Below, one piece after another: positions 21,599-33,200 of a DNA stretch of 64,000 bases. Position numbers and translations under genes: made by a program. The notes under the pieces were generated by a model. The model had not been told where the DNA came from and ran no database searches. It worked only from the letters and a program-made list of their open reading frames with translations. How positions within the stretch are numbered: the stretch's first letter is position 1; the number at the start of each line of letters is the position of its first letter. Origin of the DNA: Spongilla lacustris (taxonomy: Eukaryota > Porifera > Demospongiae > Spongillida > Spongillidae); the NCBI GenBank assembly GCA_949361645.1, contig OX442427.1:2096179-2160178 (forward strand). The letters are read 5' to 3'.

Positions 21599-23156
21599 TA
21601 ATTCATTAAAAAAAATAATGTATGCTGTTTATACAGACAGTACTTGTTTCGTGTATGAAGTGTACGTGTGTTGCAATACTTAGTTACATGTATACATTAA
21701 TTTGTCATGTCAGTAGTAGAAGTATAAGGGCGTTATTATTATATAACTTGATATCAATTTAGTACTCATACTGACAAAGTTATGAAACGTGCATATTATT
21801 AAGGTGCTATTATATAATCGTGACCTATAGGAGCTATGCACGGTGAAATCACTGATGGTACCGGAGTAATATGTCCTACAAATTACTCCCTGCATAGTAA
21901 TGTGACCCTGCCGTTTGTAAGCATTTTCTTCCAAGGCCGTAATATCTCAAATGATGAAGAAGATCACGCCTAGCAGGTCTGGGTATGAGAGATCCAACCA
22001 AAATAGCTATACTTATACAGCATTGAGATAATTCGTAGCGCGCTGAACGCGGAGTGGACCCTGAAAGTAAGGGCTCTATACAAGGTGGTGTGTCTGCCAT
22101 TCCGGGTTTTTGGGGTGCTTGAGCGTCTCTCCTAGTCTGGGGACCCGACTGATGGTTGTAATTAGTAAGGCAGTTTGTCATATGCTCTCCTGGAGATAAA
22201 TCCGCACTGAAGAATTCCTTACTGACCGGATCAGTACTGCTATCACCTCATCCTCTGAACTAATATTTAGGTAAAGACTATGTGCAGTGAACTTGTCTCC
22301 CTTTTGCAGATGTACATGCAAGCAACGACTTCACCTATGTAGTAGTGCACAAAGACTTGATAATTGTTAATTGAAAATTGATTATAATTTATGTGCGCAT
22401 TGTATATACAAAGGCAAGTAATGGCATATGTAAATGCACTGATATACTGCCCAGTACTAAAACGGGAAGTGTTCTTTTAATATCTTTTTCTCCAGCCCCT
22501 TAAATTGACTTGGAATGCATACTTCAAGGTGCCTCCTCTCTTTAAGTACCTCTTTTGTTTTACTTCCAACCTTCGCAAATAGATTTGATATTGCAAACCC
22601 CCACATCCCAAAACAAGAAATCATGTGGAGTAAAAGAAAGCAGAGCTATTGAACATAAACTTTTTATCAATAGGGATACCACCTTCACGTAGTGCTTCAA
22701 ACAGTTTTGGTGTACCTCCATCTGCATGTGTCGCCATGATGAAATATTGGCTCCTATACCCAAATATTGACATAAATGTGTGATGTATCTTTGCATGCAT
22801 GCGAGTTTCCATATTGTGCTGGAGTAGATAAAAAAAAAAAATCTCCGATTTGATCTATTAAAACAGGCTAATAAAGTATTAATACTTTTCTCCTTAAAAG
22901 TATAATTTGGGTACTAACAATTATCACCCAATAATTCCATGTGTGGTGAAAATTGATTGTGAATATCATTTCGGCCCCCCTTTCCTATTCGGTACGTGTA
23001 CGGCGAAAGAATTACCAACTGTCTAAATAAGCGTGTAGTTAATTAAAGTTATTAATGTACCCAATAAAAAGTGGGGCGGCCTTAGCCGCCCCAGCCGCCC
23101 CGGCGTTCCCAGACCAATATGACGCAATATTTGTACATGTACTTTGTATAAACAAG
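21599..23156. other. Intergenic region
   Basis: No gene recognised. A minus-strand open frame at 22621-22812 (containing THADGGTPKLFEALREGG) is vaguely ankyrin-like in its GGTPKL...GG pattern but does not match the local repeat consensus. Confidence 0.4.
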
Positions 23157-23981
23157 CAGGGGCGGATACAGGATTTTGTGTTAGGGGGGGCATATAGGGA
23201 TGGGAATGGGGGCGTGCCCCGGCCTCCGAACTTGCCAGGGTGTCTGGGAAAGCGCAGTAAGCACCATCATCTCCGCCCCAAAACCCTAGCCACTGTTTTT
23301 TTTTTTTTTGCACTTTGGAAGTTATAAAACAGGTATTCACATATACAAATGATTAAAGATACCTATAACAGTCACACTTCACAAATAGTGTCATCCTCCG
23401 AGGGTATTTTCGACTATAGCTGTCAATAATAGCATCAATATTGAGTTCAATATCTTTGTGCACATACAATAACATTAACGCATTAAATTTAAATCTGTCT
23501 TCTCCCATAGTGCTGCGATAGACATTTTAAATAAATCTCAAAGAGGAATTAGCTCTTTCCACTCCACTTGATGTTACAGAGGTAAATAGCATGCAGTAGC
23601 TCAGTTAATGATAGTTGTAATGGATGGATGTATACCTTCTTGGTCAGGGTCGGTACATTGACTTTGTACTAGTACTGGTTCCTGACCAGTACCTACTGCA
23701 TCTATATATGATTGGTAAAATGCACCGAACTTTGGGGACTGAGGGGCACTAACCTGCATGGTTTGCTCTCAAAACTTTCTGGCAATGTTGCCAAATCAGG
23801 GTCAGGAAGGCACTCAAGAGTGGACTCTGCTTTCTTCACTACAAAATATTGTAAAGTCTCACTCGTATGATTAATGATTCATTGGCACATACACAGCAAT
23901 GGCCTGGTCAGCTGACGCTTAGCCATGGGATCCGGACTCCGCAGATCTACTACTTTCCTGACGGCAATTAAAATTGAAATT

Positions 23982-24076
23982 CGCAATGTACGAACTGAAC
24001 GCTGAACGAATGTACGAACTGAACGCTGAACGAATCTACGAACTGAACGCTGAACGAATGTACGAACTGAACGCTC
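23982..24076. repeat. 24-bp tandem repeat, about four copies
   Basis: Unit AATGTACGAACTGAACGCTG plus AACG is repeated with one or two substitutions, inside the hAT-like element. Confidence 0.85.
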
Positions 24077-24122
24077 AAAAGCACAATTATAGAAAAAGTG
24101 CCACGTGTCAGGGGTGATACTT

Positions 24123-24194
24123 AGCACGTACAACAGGTCTAGCGCCTGCAAGATCTTGCAAGATCTTGCAGGCGCTAAACCTGTTGTACGTGCT
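24123..24194. repeat. 72-bp near-perfect palindrome
   Basis: AGCACGTACAACAGGT at the left is mirrored at the right, and the centre is AGATCTTGCAAGATCT. By eye only one base pair of the 36-bp arms mismatches, with no spacer, so it can form a cruciform. Confidence 0.85.
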
Positions 24195-24309
24195 CGAGCT
24201 ATACATGTAATTATATTCATTACAATGGACAGGAGGCGTATCCTTATTAGTTAGGGGGGGGCATAAGCAGGGTTTGCCCCCCCCCCCCCCCCCCCTGTAT
24301 CCGCCACTG

Positions 24310-25518
24310 ACAAGCTCGTACTTGTACAAGTCTGGTGTTTCGAATGCTAAACCTTAGAATTCGTGCGCTTATACGCAACGTTGCCCTCCTACTTCTTACA
24401 GTACATAGATACACCCTTGTTGTCCGCCTTGCGAGTCATTTTACACATGACACATACATCACCAGCAGGAAGAACTCCGGACGTGACGTAAAATTAGCAA
24501 ATTGCATTCCTTACGCCGTTAAAGGAAGCAGAGGCGGGCATCTACCAAGGGGAGGGGCCAAGCACACGAGGGGCGCCAAAAGGGGGCGTGGCTTACGATA
24601 CTTTAGATACGCGCGTAACCGTTTGACTCTGGATTGTTGCTAATAAAGCATGCGAGCGAGCGCTAGAAGCTAAATTATGCTCCGTATGTTGTAGTCTCTT
24701 TGGATTGTAGTAATTGATGATAGTTTTAGGGATTGGGGGTGGGGGGGAAGGGGGCGCCATAGCCTGGGGAGGGGGGCCAAGGACCCTTGGGGCCCCCCCT
24801 CCGGCCGCCTATGGGGCAAGGCAATGCAAAATGAGAAACTTTTGGCCATGAAAGATGTGAAAAGCTACTGCATGCTAACCTATTGTAGGACACATAAATA
24901 TTGTTCCATATGTTTGCAAGGTCGCTATGTAGTATCTGATCTGCTCCTTAGATTAGCAACAATTGCCACATGAGAGGGATGGGGAGGAGCTGGGGGCAGG
25001 GGGTTGGGTCCGGGTATGACTGACTGGAGGCATTGCTCCGCAGGTTATTAATGTGATATATTGCATCCATTGCCAAACTTTAGTACTCGTCATATAAGAG
25101 GCACTACTTTTTATAAGAAACAGGCAAAATTTCTGTACTTAATATTATTTTGGCCGAAAGTCTGCTCTAGTGCCATGTGATTGCACACACTAGACTTCAA
25201 GTGATGCAATAAGCCTCTAGTCTTCAGTATCGCCGGGATGAGCTAGGATGTGAAGGATGAAAATGTGGAACATTATCTTTGTTGCCTTAACATTCATATT
25301 CGCGTGTAATTCGTTAAGGTTGCATCATATATATATTCATTCCACAATAAAGTTTGGTTTTTTTTGCTGATCACCTTCACATTTAGTTGAGACTGACCAC
25401 CGCGGGCACTGGAGTGGCTGCACAGGCTATACCATAGAATAATACCAAGCTCTCAAGATGGAGACTAACTCTACAGCCCTTCCAGTTCCATGCAAGTGCA
25501 ACACAGACCTGGAAAGGA
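24310..25518. other. Intergenic, transposon-like debris
   Basis: G-rich fragments at 24525-24600 and 24730-24830 (GGGGCCCCCCCT-type) resemble subterminal parts of the local hAT-like elements. No gene was recognised. Confidence 0.4.
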
Positions 25519-25526
25519 AAACGGAT

Positions 25527-26222
25527 CAGTGGCGAGGTGGCCGGGGGAGCAGGGGGGGGGCAATTGCCCCCCCAGCGGGCCTTAAAAAGGGGGCGCCAAA
25601 ATGACGACAGGGGCGCACCAGCCGCCAAGCAAATTACACGAAATGTGCTTAATTATTTGTGTAGTAGAGTCATAATGCTGGGGACGAGTTCATCAATAGC
25701 GAACGTCGGCGATCGGAGGAAAGAAGTGGGATTTCACCCCACGTGATATATATTTATAGCATTTGTTACGTAATAGTACGGTTACATAGTAAACAATCCA
25801 AGTACATTGCTCTATAGTTGTTAATAGTTCCGGCCAAAATTTCGGCTTGACTGATGTCATGAGATCTAGAATCGGCTACGTGTTAATTGCTACCAGTTTT
25901 TGTTATTGTTATCGTGCTGCTCGAACAGAGGGCACTATTTATTGGTGTTGATTGCCTTAGTTTCCAATACAATCTAAATTTAGAACGCGCACCACAAAAA
26001 TTTTCGCGCGCTTCGCGCGCGCCCCTCTCTTTCATCACTTTTCATGTGGAGCCCACCCCCTCCTCGCCGAAATCCTGCATAACGAGATAAGAAATTTTGA
26101 CAGAAAGAGGTGGCATTTGTGTTTGTGTGTGTGTGCGTGGAGGGGGGGGGGGGGGGGGGGGCGGCAGTCTGTGTATTTGCCCCCCCCCCCCCCCCAGTGA
26201 CAGACAAGCCACCTCGCCACTG
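25527..26222. mobile_element. hAT-type MITE, 696 bp, with perfect 8-bp target duplication
   Basis: Terminal inverted repeats CAGTGGCGAGGTGGC and GCCACCTCGCCACTG are exact over 15 bp. AAACGGAT flanks both sides (25519-25526 and 26223-26230), the 8-bp duplication expected for the hAT superfamily. Subterminal G/C runs follow the termini. There is no transposase, so it is non-autonomous. The intact duplication suggests a fairly young insertion. Confidence 0.88.
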
Positions 26223-26275
26223 AAACGGATGTGCCGCGTACTGTCAAGACATAATGGCGGAGACTGCTATTTGCT

Positions 26276-26750
26276 AATGGACCCTTTGCATGAAAGATCG
26301 GAAGTACGATAAACGTCACGTCTGGAGTAAAAACCACAGCGGTTGCCTAGAGACATTATGTCACGTCCGCGGACCTTTGCGTAATAAAATGGCAACGCTC
26401 GGAGTCTGCTCAGACATTGATCCTTCGGCCGATCCAATTCCTGATCAAACTACGCTGCCAACAGTAAGTTTGACCGAGTCTGACATACCCAAAGCCTTTT
26501 TAAAGCCATCCATTTAAAAAGGTTCCGGGTATGTCAGACTCTGTCAAGCTTACTGTTGGCAGCATAGTTTGACCAGGAACTGGATCGGCCGAAGGATCAC
26601 TGTCCGAGCGGGAAGGAATGACTACGAGCGTTGCCATTTTATTACGCAAAGGTCCGCGAACGTGACACAATGTCTCTAGGCAACCGCTGTGGCTTTTACT
26701 CAGGACGTGACGTTTATCGTACTTCCGATCTTTCATGCAAAGGGTCCATT
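26276..26750. repeat. Inverted duplication (foldback), arms about 230 bp
   Basis: 26276-26504 and 26513-26750 are reverse complements with few differences, separated by under 10 bp. Both arms, read inward, encode MKDRKYDKRHV and later LPTVSLTESDIP, and both have an ACA|GTAAG donor-like site after LPT. It starts about 50 bp after the hAT element. Confidence 0.8.
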
Positions 26751-27851
26751 TCGCGGAGCGTGATTTTAAATAACTGGCGATTTGCAATTGCGAACATTAT
26801 ACCGCGGCGCCGCGGTGCATGGGCTACTTGAATTTACTAGTACCAGTTTATAAAGACTTGGGCCTATCGAAGCAATCATTTAGCGCATCAACGGTGCAAG
26901 GCCGACCGCGGCTTATGGACGCCTGGCGGCATCCCGCTATGGCTAATGATCTCGACAGCCCAGCCCCCCTCCGCGATCCTGATAACTTGTTGGCGGAGAG
27001 AATTATATATTAAATTGATGGCGAAACTTTCCGCCAACTAGTTAGCCTTAAGCTTGGCAGTGCGGTATCCAAATCCATTGGCAAATCACATTTTGTGTGA
27101 TGTGATGGTACGGGGACTCGTATTTTTACTTACTTATTTATGCTGTTCAATTAGTACAGTATAGTATAGTCCGCGATCCGACGGCGTGGCCCACGGGCCT
27201 AGGCTCCTAGCCACTCTTAAGGTCGGCATACACGGGGCGACTTCCTGCCGATTTGTCGCATGCAACCCAAATGAATATGGACAAATGTTCCGCAAACCAT
27301 CAGTAAACTAAACAATTACAGAACTTTTACTCATATTCATTCGAGTTGCATGCGACAAGTCGGCACGGTTGTATGCGGCTGGAAACTAAGTCAACAATTA
27401 GATCATTTACGGTATTACCATATATTTCTTAACTGATGGCTCATTATAGACATCTGATGTTTAAAAGCAAACCATAACTCACCAGAACTAGCAAATCAAA
27501 CACTGAAAACGAACTCAAACACTGCATTCCTTTTCCTGTCATGTCCAGTCAATGCGCGCAATTGAAATTCCACATAGATAGCATGCGCATACCGTTTAGC
27601 AAGGTCACGCGATACGTATTTAGAAGGAGGGCATTACTAAATGCGACGACGTAGCCTTTGGTGACTGAACTGGAAGGTATGAGTACTACAGCGATGCTCA
27701 GGAGGCATGTGGCTACCAGAATTTACTAACCTGAAGTGGCAACGCATTTTCTGTCACCACGAACAAGCTGAGCGTATTGCATGAATAATCGACGTACGTT
27801 GTGGTTTTGCCCTATACATTATAGGTATGGATTACAATTTCCATACATTGC
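26751..27851. other. Intergenic region
   Basis: Nothing coding recognised. An imperfect inverted pair occurs at 27250-27290 and 27330-27365 (ATTTGTCGCATGCAAC-like and GTTGCATGCGACAAG). Confidence 0.4.
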
Positions 27852-29592
27852 AGAGTGTGTGGGCAGAGGCTAACGAAGTACAAGGCAAAGAAAAGAACCA
27901 GCTCTGAGTGCATAGCATTCTCAGCTGAGCTGAAAAAAGCTTTTGACATTGACACATCTGGGGATGATGTAACCCTGAGATGTTCTGCATGCAATGTAAG
28001 CTGGGTATGTAGAGAACCATCTGTGCCATCACAAAGTGAGTGCATCACAAATGTGTAGTGATGCTATTTGAGTGGCAAAACAAGTAAACATATGACATCA
28101 TAAGAGGTCATCTTGAGAAGATTGCCCCTCCTCTAGTTCTCCATAGTGAGCCTAGCCCACCTTTGGCAAGAGCTAACAACCTATCAATGCTAAAGGAGCT
28201 GAAGTGTGCACTGTGCTCCAACACCCTCTCACAGCCACTGGAACTGCTGTGTGGTGCACTGGTGTGCTCCAAATGCCTCCGGGAGTGGATAGCAGCATAT
28301 GATGCTGTGAACCGTCCATGCTGCTCAGAGGACGGATAGTCCTCTGCTGCTTAGAGATGGTCCCATGTTGCTCAGTAATGGTCCCATGCTGCCCAGAGGA
28401 TGGTCCCATGCTGCCCAGAGGATGATCCCCTGCTGCTCAGAGGATGGTTCCCTGCTGATCAGAGGATGATCTCCTGCTGCTCAGTGGATGATCCCCTGCT
28501 GCTCAGATGCTGCTCAGAGGACGGTCCCCTGCTGATCAGAGGATGGTCCCATGCTGCTCAGAGGATGGCCCCCTGCTGCTCAGAGGATGGTCCCCTGCTG
28601 CTCAGAGGATGGTCCCATGCTGCCCAGAGGATGATCCCCTGTTGCTCAGAGGATGATCCCCTGCTGCTCAGAGGACAGTCCCATGCTGCTCAGAGGACGG
28701 TCCCCTGCTGATCAGAGGATGGTCCCCTGCTGCTCAGAGGATGATCCCCTGCTGCTCTGAGGATGATTCCCTGCTACTCAGAGGATGGTCCCCTGCTGCT
28801 CAGAGGATGATCCCCTGCTGCCCAGAGGAAAATCCCCTGACGGTCACCAGGATGGTCCCCTAGTCAGACTATCATCAAGTGTGATAATGCTGCTGTCAGA
28901 TGTTCTGGAGCACTGTATACAGACTGCAGCAGGGATATTAAGGATGGTGACTATGAAGGGCATGAGTGTGCACCAACACTTACACCTGAGGAGGAGAAGC
29001 AAGCAGCGAGTTTGCTGTAGAGGGTAATCTCTACCAGCTAGTCCTGACAAAGCCATCATACAACTTGCTACAGGGGAAGCAGTTAAGTGAATGTCAATGA
29101 CTTGTACAGAGGTTACATAATATATACACTCACTTCTGCCAATAACATTCGTGCATGTCACCAGAGCTAAACTACAGCTGCCTACTCATCATGGACTGAA
29201 GTTCAGGTACATGTATTGCCGGCGATTAAGGCTGGGCTTGCCATACCTTGGAATACACTGAGGCTTCTAAGGCGGTGTGTCACAACATACAGCAAAGGCT
29301 CAATTCTAACTCACTGGTGTTTGAGGTGGCTCAAATCATCAGGAATCTGTCTGGCTGGTGAGGAAAGGATGCACCACATATCCAGCCAAATTGTTGGCGA
29401 TAACCCCAAAGGAGAAACAGCCCCCTTTTCAGGGGCCAAGTCAATTCATGCAAAATTCTTGGCTTGACATTTGCTCCAATCCACAACCACATGCAGAACC
29501 TGATGCGCATTGTGCAAGAACACTTACTAAGTATTGAGCCACAATTGGTAGCTGCCATCCCCCCTCCAGCCAAGAGAGTAAAGAATAAATAA
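27852..29592 (+). pseudogene. Decayed zinc-finger/RING gene, perhaps RAG1-like
   Basis: From a TTGCAG acceptor: VCGQRLTKYKAKKRTSSEC, then a one-base frame change giving NPEMFCMQC. After that comes a RING-like segment KCALCSN...LELLCGALVCSKCLREW...RPCC (28199-28330). A 22-bp minisatellite follows. Coding-like sequence resumes with KCDNAAVRCSGALYTDC...DYEGHEC (28870-28970), ends at a TAG, and a last piece HNHMQNLMRIVQEHLLSIE...PPPAKRVKNK ends at TAA 29592. The order CxxC, FCxxC, RING, zinc finger recalls RAG1-like N-terminal regions or related transposase genes (tentative). Stops and frame changes make it a relic. Confidence 0.55.
28320..28850. repeat. 22-bp minisatellite, about 24 copies
   Basis: Unit CTGCTCAGAGGATGGTCCC plus CTG, with variants. 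The first unit overlaps the codons after RPCC of the RING segment, so the repeat seems to have grown from coding sequence. Because 22 is not a multiple of three, each unit shifts the frame, and long stop-free stretches exist. Confidence 0.9.
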
Positions 29593-30258
29593 TAATTCAG
29601 TTCAAGCTCAATCTATTTACATACGAGCATGGAGTCAAATTTAGACCAAAAGAAATATAAGGCTATATTTTAAACGCTCTGTTAAAACCCACTTCATTGC
29701 GCAAATATTAATTCCCCCACCCCCAAAAAGACACCAAAATGGTGGATTTTCAAAGGCTAGAAATCTACTTCAGAAAATGCGTTGCCACTAACCTGTACCA
29801 AAAAACGACAGTACAAACAACTAACTTTACCGTGATAGCTTTGGCATGTTCCAATTCAGTCACCGAGCGTCGTTGTAGTTTTTTGAACACATGTAGTCGG
29901 TGATCGCCGTGCGTAAGTCGATAGGTTTGAAGTACCAGAGCCGACAGTTGGCAACACCAGGCCACGTGATTTTTGCTTACAATATAGTTCAAAGGTGTTT
30001 ATCACTGCTAGTATGGCTTTTAGGTGTTGATTACGTTTTATGTACCCCGTGCACAGCTGGTTCTAAAAGGCATCGGTTGTCAGGTTCGTTGCTATGGGTG
30101 TACGTAACCATTTCAATTTTTCGGGGCGTAGGGCTTAGTTTCCACGCCTTCAATGAGAGCAGACCACCGTGTCGGCAGGAAGTCGCCCTGTGTATGATAA
30201 CCGAGATAATGATCACGTGTGCGCACGTGAAGACACCGTAAACAAATTAATACTAAAA

Positions 30259-33200
30259 ATGTTGGGTACCATTCCCTGGTGGGTGCTCTACCCTGGAGGA
30301 GGACTGCTCCTTCTGGTCACCACGGCCTTCCTTCTGTTCTCACTGTACATAGCCTACATCCATCGGAAGTACTCCCATATCCCATCTCCAAAGATGAGCA
30401 GGTGGGGCCATGACATCTTGTTTCTGCATGTACTAGTAACTAGTATTGGCATCGGTTTATTCCGTACGCATGCGTACATAACGATGCCATATGGGTACTG
30501 CATGTATAGGCATCGACTTATTCACGATGATATATGTGTAAGTTACAGTGGCGGATCCAGGATTTGGGGGGGGGGGGGGGGGGGGGGGCACCGGCGAGGG
30601 TGTGGCGAAGTAGTAGGCGGGGCCGCCCCGGGGAGGGTGCGGGAGGGAGCACTCCTCCCGCCCAGCTAGGGGGTGTGGGGGAGCGCTGTAAGCTCCCCCA
30701 CCGGGGTCAGGGGCGGAGCCCCAGAAGCCAGCGCGGCATTGGTGTAGTTTAGGTGGAAATCAATTATTCANNNNNNNNNNNNNNNNNNNNNNNNNNNNNN
30801 NNNNNNNNNNNNNNNNNNNNNNNNNNNNNNNNNNNNNNNNNNNNNNNNNNNNNNNNNNNNNNNNNNNNNNNNNNNNNNNNNNNNNNNNNNNNNNNNNNNN
30901 NNNNNNNNNNNNNNNNNNNNNNNNNNNNNNNNNNNNNNNNNNNNNNNNNNNNNNNNNNNNNNNNNNNNNNTTATTCAAGCTCTTTAGAAAGTGGTATAAG
31001 AGATCAAAGTAATATTCATTTGACCCACAGCAACACCCATACAGGTCTGAAGAAGTAGGGGATCTGTTCGTTATTTTCTTATTCTTTAGTCCCCTTGTTG
31101 TTTCAGCCAATGAAGATGATATAATAAGGTACCTTAACAAAAGTGCTAATCCCCCCCCCCCCCCATTATCTGAATAATAAGGCTTTTTATTTTTGAAAAT
31201 GCCAAAATAATGCAAGCATGTAATGTATAGCCATGCACTCATGCAGCGTGTTTTAAACTGTACATGATTCTGAGCGTTGATGCTTTAATCTTTACATGCA
31301 TGCAGAGAGTGGCATATGATGAGGAACTGAATAAGCCTGCCACTGCATACCGCGATCTAACCAGCTTACTTCAAAGGAGGTTAGTTTCTTTGGGTCACTG
31401 CAAAACTATCTGTACACAAAGGTTTGTTCCATATTCAGGTTTATGGGGCGTGGTCTTGTCACCATTCTAGACTACAAGACATGGAAGCCTAGACGAAAAC
31501 TTTATGACCCAATCATTCAAGCGGAAGTACTCATGCAATTTTGGAATAGAATTCAGTTTTTATCCAGTTTCTTCTCTTCAAACTGCAGTTCATTGAAGGA
31601 CCTTCTTCCTGCGTTCAATGAGTGTGCTAGTATCTTTCTGGAGAAGTTGAGGCCCCTTGCTGATGGGAAGACAGAAGTCTCTATGAAGGAGGCATTCCGT
31701 GAGATAGCGTTGGATGTCATTAGTAAGGTACGCAGTCTAAAAGGTTTATGCATATTCAAACACATTTACACTTGATTGTGAAGCATTTCATGTGCAATTG
31801 TGTGTGGCAATGGATCTCATAGCTGGAGAAGTATTCATTGTATAATTATGAAGGAGCGGATCATGAAGGTGTAGGTAGTAGCAGATATTGTTCTTAATAC
31901 AATTCCACTGCAGAAAGAACTGACAATAATTATATATTAAAGAAGTTCCACACAACTCCACAACACACCACCACTCACCATCGCTGAACTTTTAATTTTT
32001 TTCATAAGAACCATCCCAGGAACTTGAATGATAGTCGATTTTTGCACTTATTATGTATATTAAATGTGATTGATTGCAAGATGGCTAGATGCTCTATTCT
32101 CCCTCAAGGTTGCCTTCTCTTCAGACTTCAGTAAGACATGGGACCACAAAACGCTTGGACTGAAGTATACAACAAACTCAAAGTTGAGCGATCTCAGTCT
32201 GAATGCTTTTGAAGGAGCAGAAAAAGCATCCATTTTTCCGTTCTCATTGCTCTTTCAGGTAAAAATATTATCATATGGAGTAATCTATACTAATGTGTGT
32301 ATCTATAGCTGTTGCACCCTATTGAGACAGAGGTATATCGTGAATCAGTAGCTGCTATGAGGAAGATTGGCCGAGACTGTATTGAGAAGAGAATCAAGGC
32401 TGTGACCAGTGGGGAGGAGGTGCCCAATGACATCCTCACACAAATGCTTCAACCATGCAGTGGGTGTGGTTGTAGAAATCATACATTACATCTCCTTGTT
32501 ATTTTTCCACCCAGTTGCTGAAGGAGGTGTTGACATGGAGACATTAGTGGATGACTTTGTTACATTCTTTATAGCAGGTGGAATGGAATATTTGTCATGG
32601 TTGTATGCTTAATTAGATCATGTCATCCAACCCTCAGGTCAAGAGACAATAGCAAGCACACTTTCATTTGCATTAATTCTTATTCATCAGCATCCTGAAG
32701 TGCTTGATAGGTATGTGATGTGAGGTGCTGCTGCAAAGGTGGCAATGATTAATGGGCAAATATATAAACCTGTCAAGTCAAAGTAGTGCTTTAGGAATAC
32801 ACTTGTTTCATAATTTATTTTGATCATTAGAGCACATTGTTCCACTCTGCATGAATTTAATCAATTATTGTGTAACTGATATTCACAAGGTAACATGTGG
32901 TCTGAAGATCAATATCTACAGTATATTCAATACCATAGTACAGGTTCTTTATATGTTCAAATACTTCTCTAGACTTCTTTCTGAGGTGGAGGATGTTCTT
33001 GGAGACAGGAAGGAAGTCACAGGAGATGACTTGGACAAGATGAAGTACACAGAACAGGTATTGGGACATGTCTCAACCATGATACCCTATCACATGCACC
33101 TTTCTTAAGGTGATCAAAGAGACTCTAAGGATGTATCCCCCAGCAGTTGGTTTTGTCAAGCAGTCACCCAAAGGTGGGATAACACTGAGTGGTCATCACA

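Larger units (their letters stand above)
23157..24309. mobile_element. hAT-like non-autonomous DNA element with inverted termini
   Basis: Left end CAGGGGCGGATACAGG at 23157 is mirrored by CCTGTATCCGCCACTG ending at 24309. Both termini lead inward to G- or C-rich tracts. ACAAG occurs immediately outside both ends (5 bp), shorter than the 8 bp typical for hAT, so this may be a composite or an imperfect duplication. Inside are a 24-bp tandem repeat and a 72-bp palindrome. No transposase is visible. Confidence 0.6.

Noticed and set aside
22621..22812. Additional ankyrin exon (GGTPKLFEALREGG)
   Set aside because: It lacks TPLH and STPGID spacing and fitting splice sites.
26097..26337. Gly- or Pro-rich open frames
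   Set aside because: They come from poly-G/poly-C tracts inside the hAT-type element.
28400..28711. Open frame of 103 codons in the minisatellite
   Set aside because: It only translates the 22-bp repeat; other frames are equally open.
28320..28850. Repeat array resembling CRISPR
   Set aside because: Units are head-to-tail 22-bp copies without unique spacers; it is a minisatellite.
30753..31242. Open frames on both strands through the N run
   Set aside because: They cross unresolved bases, so the reading is meaningless.
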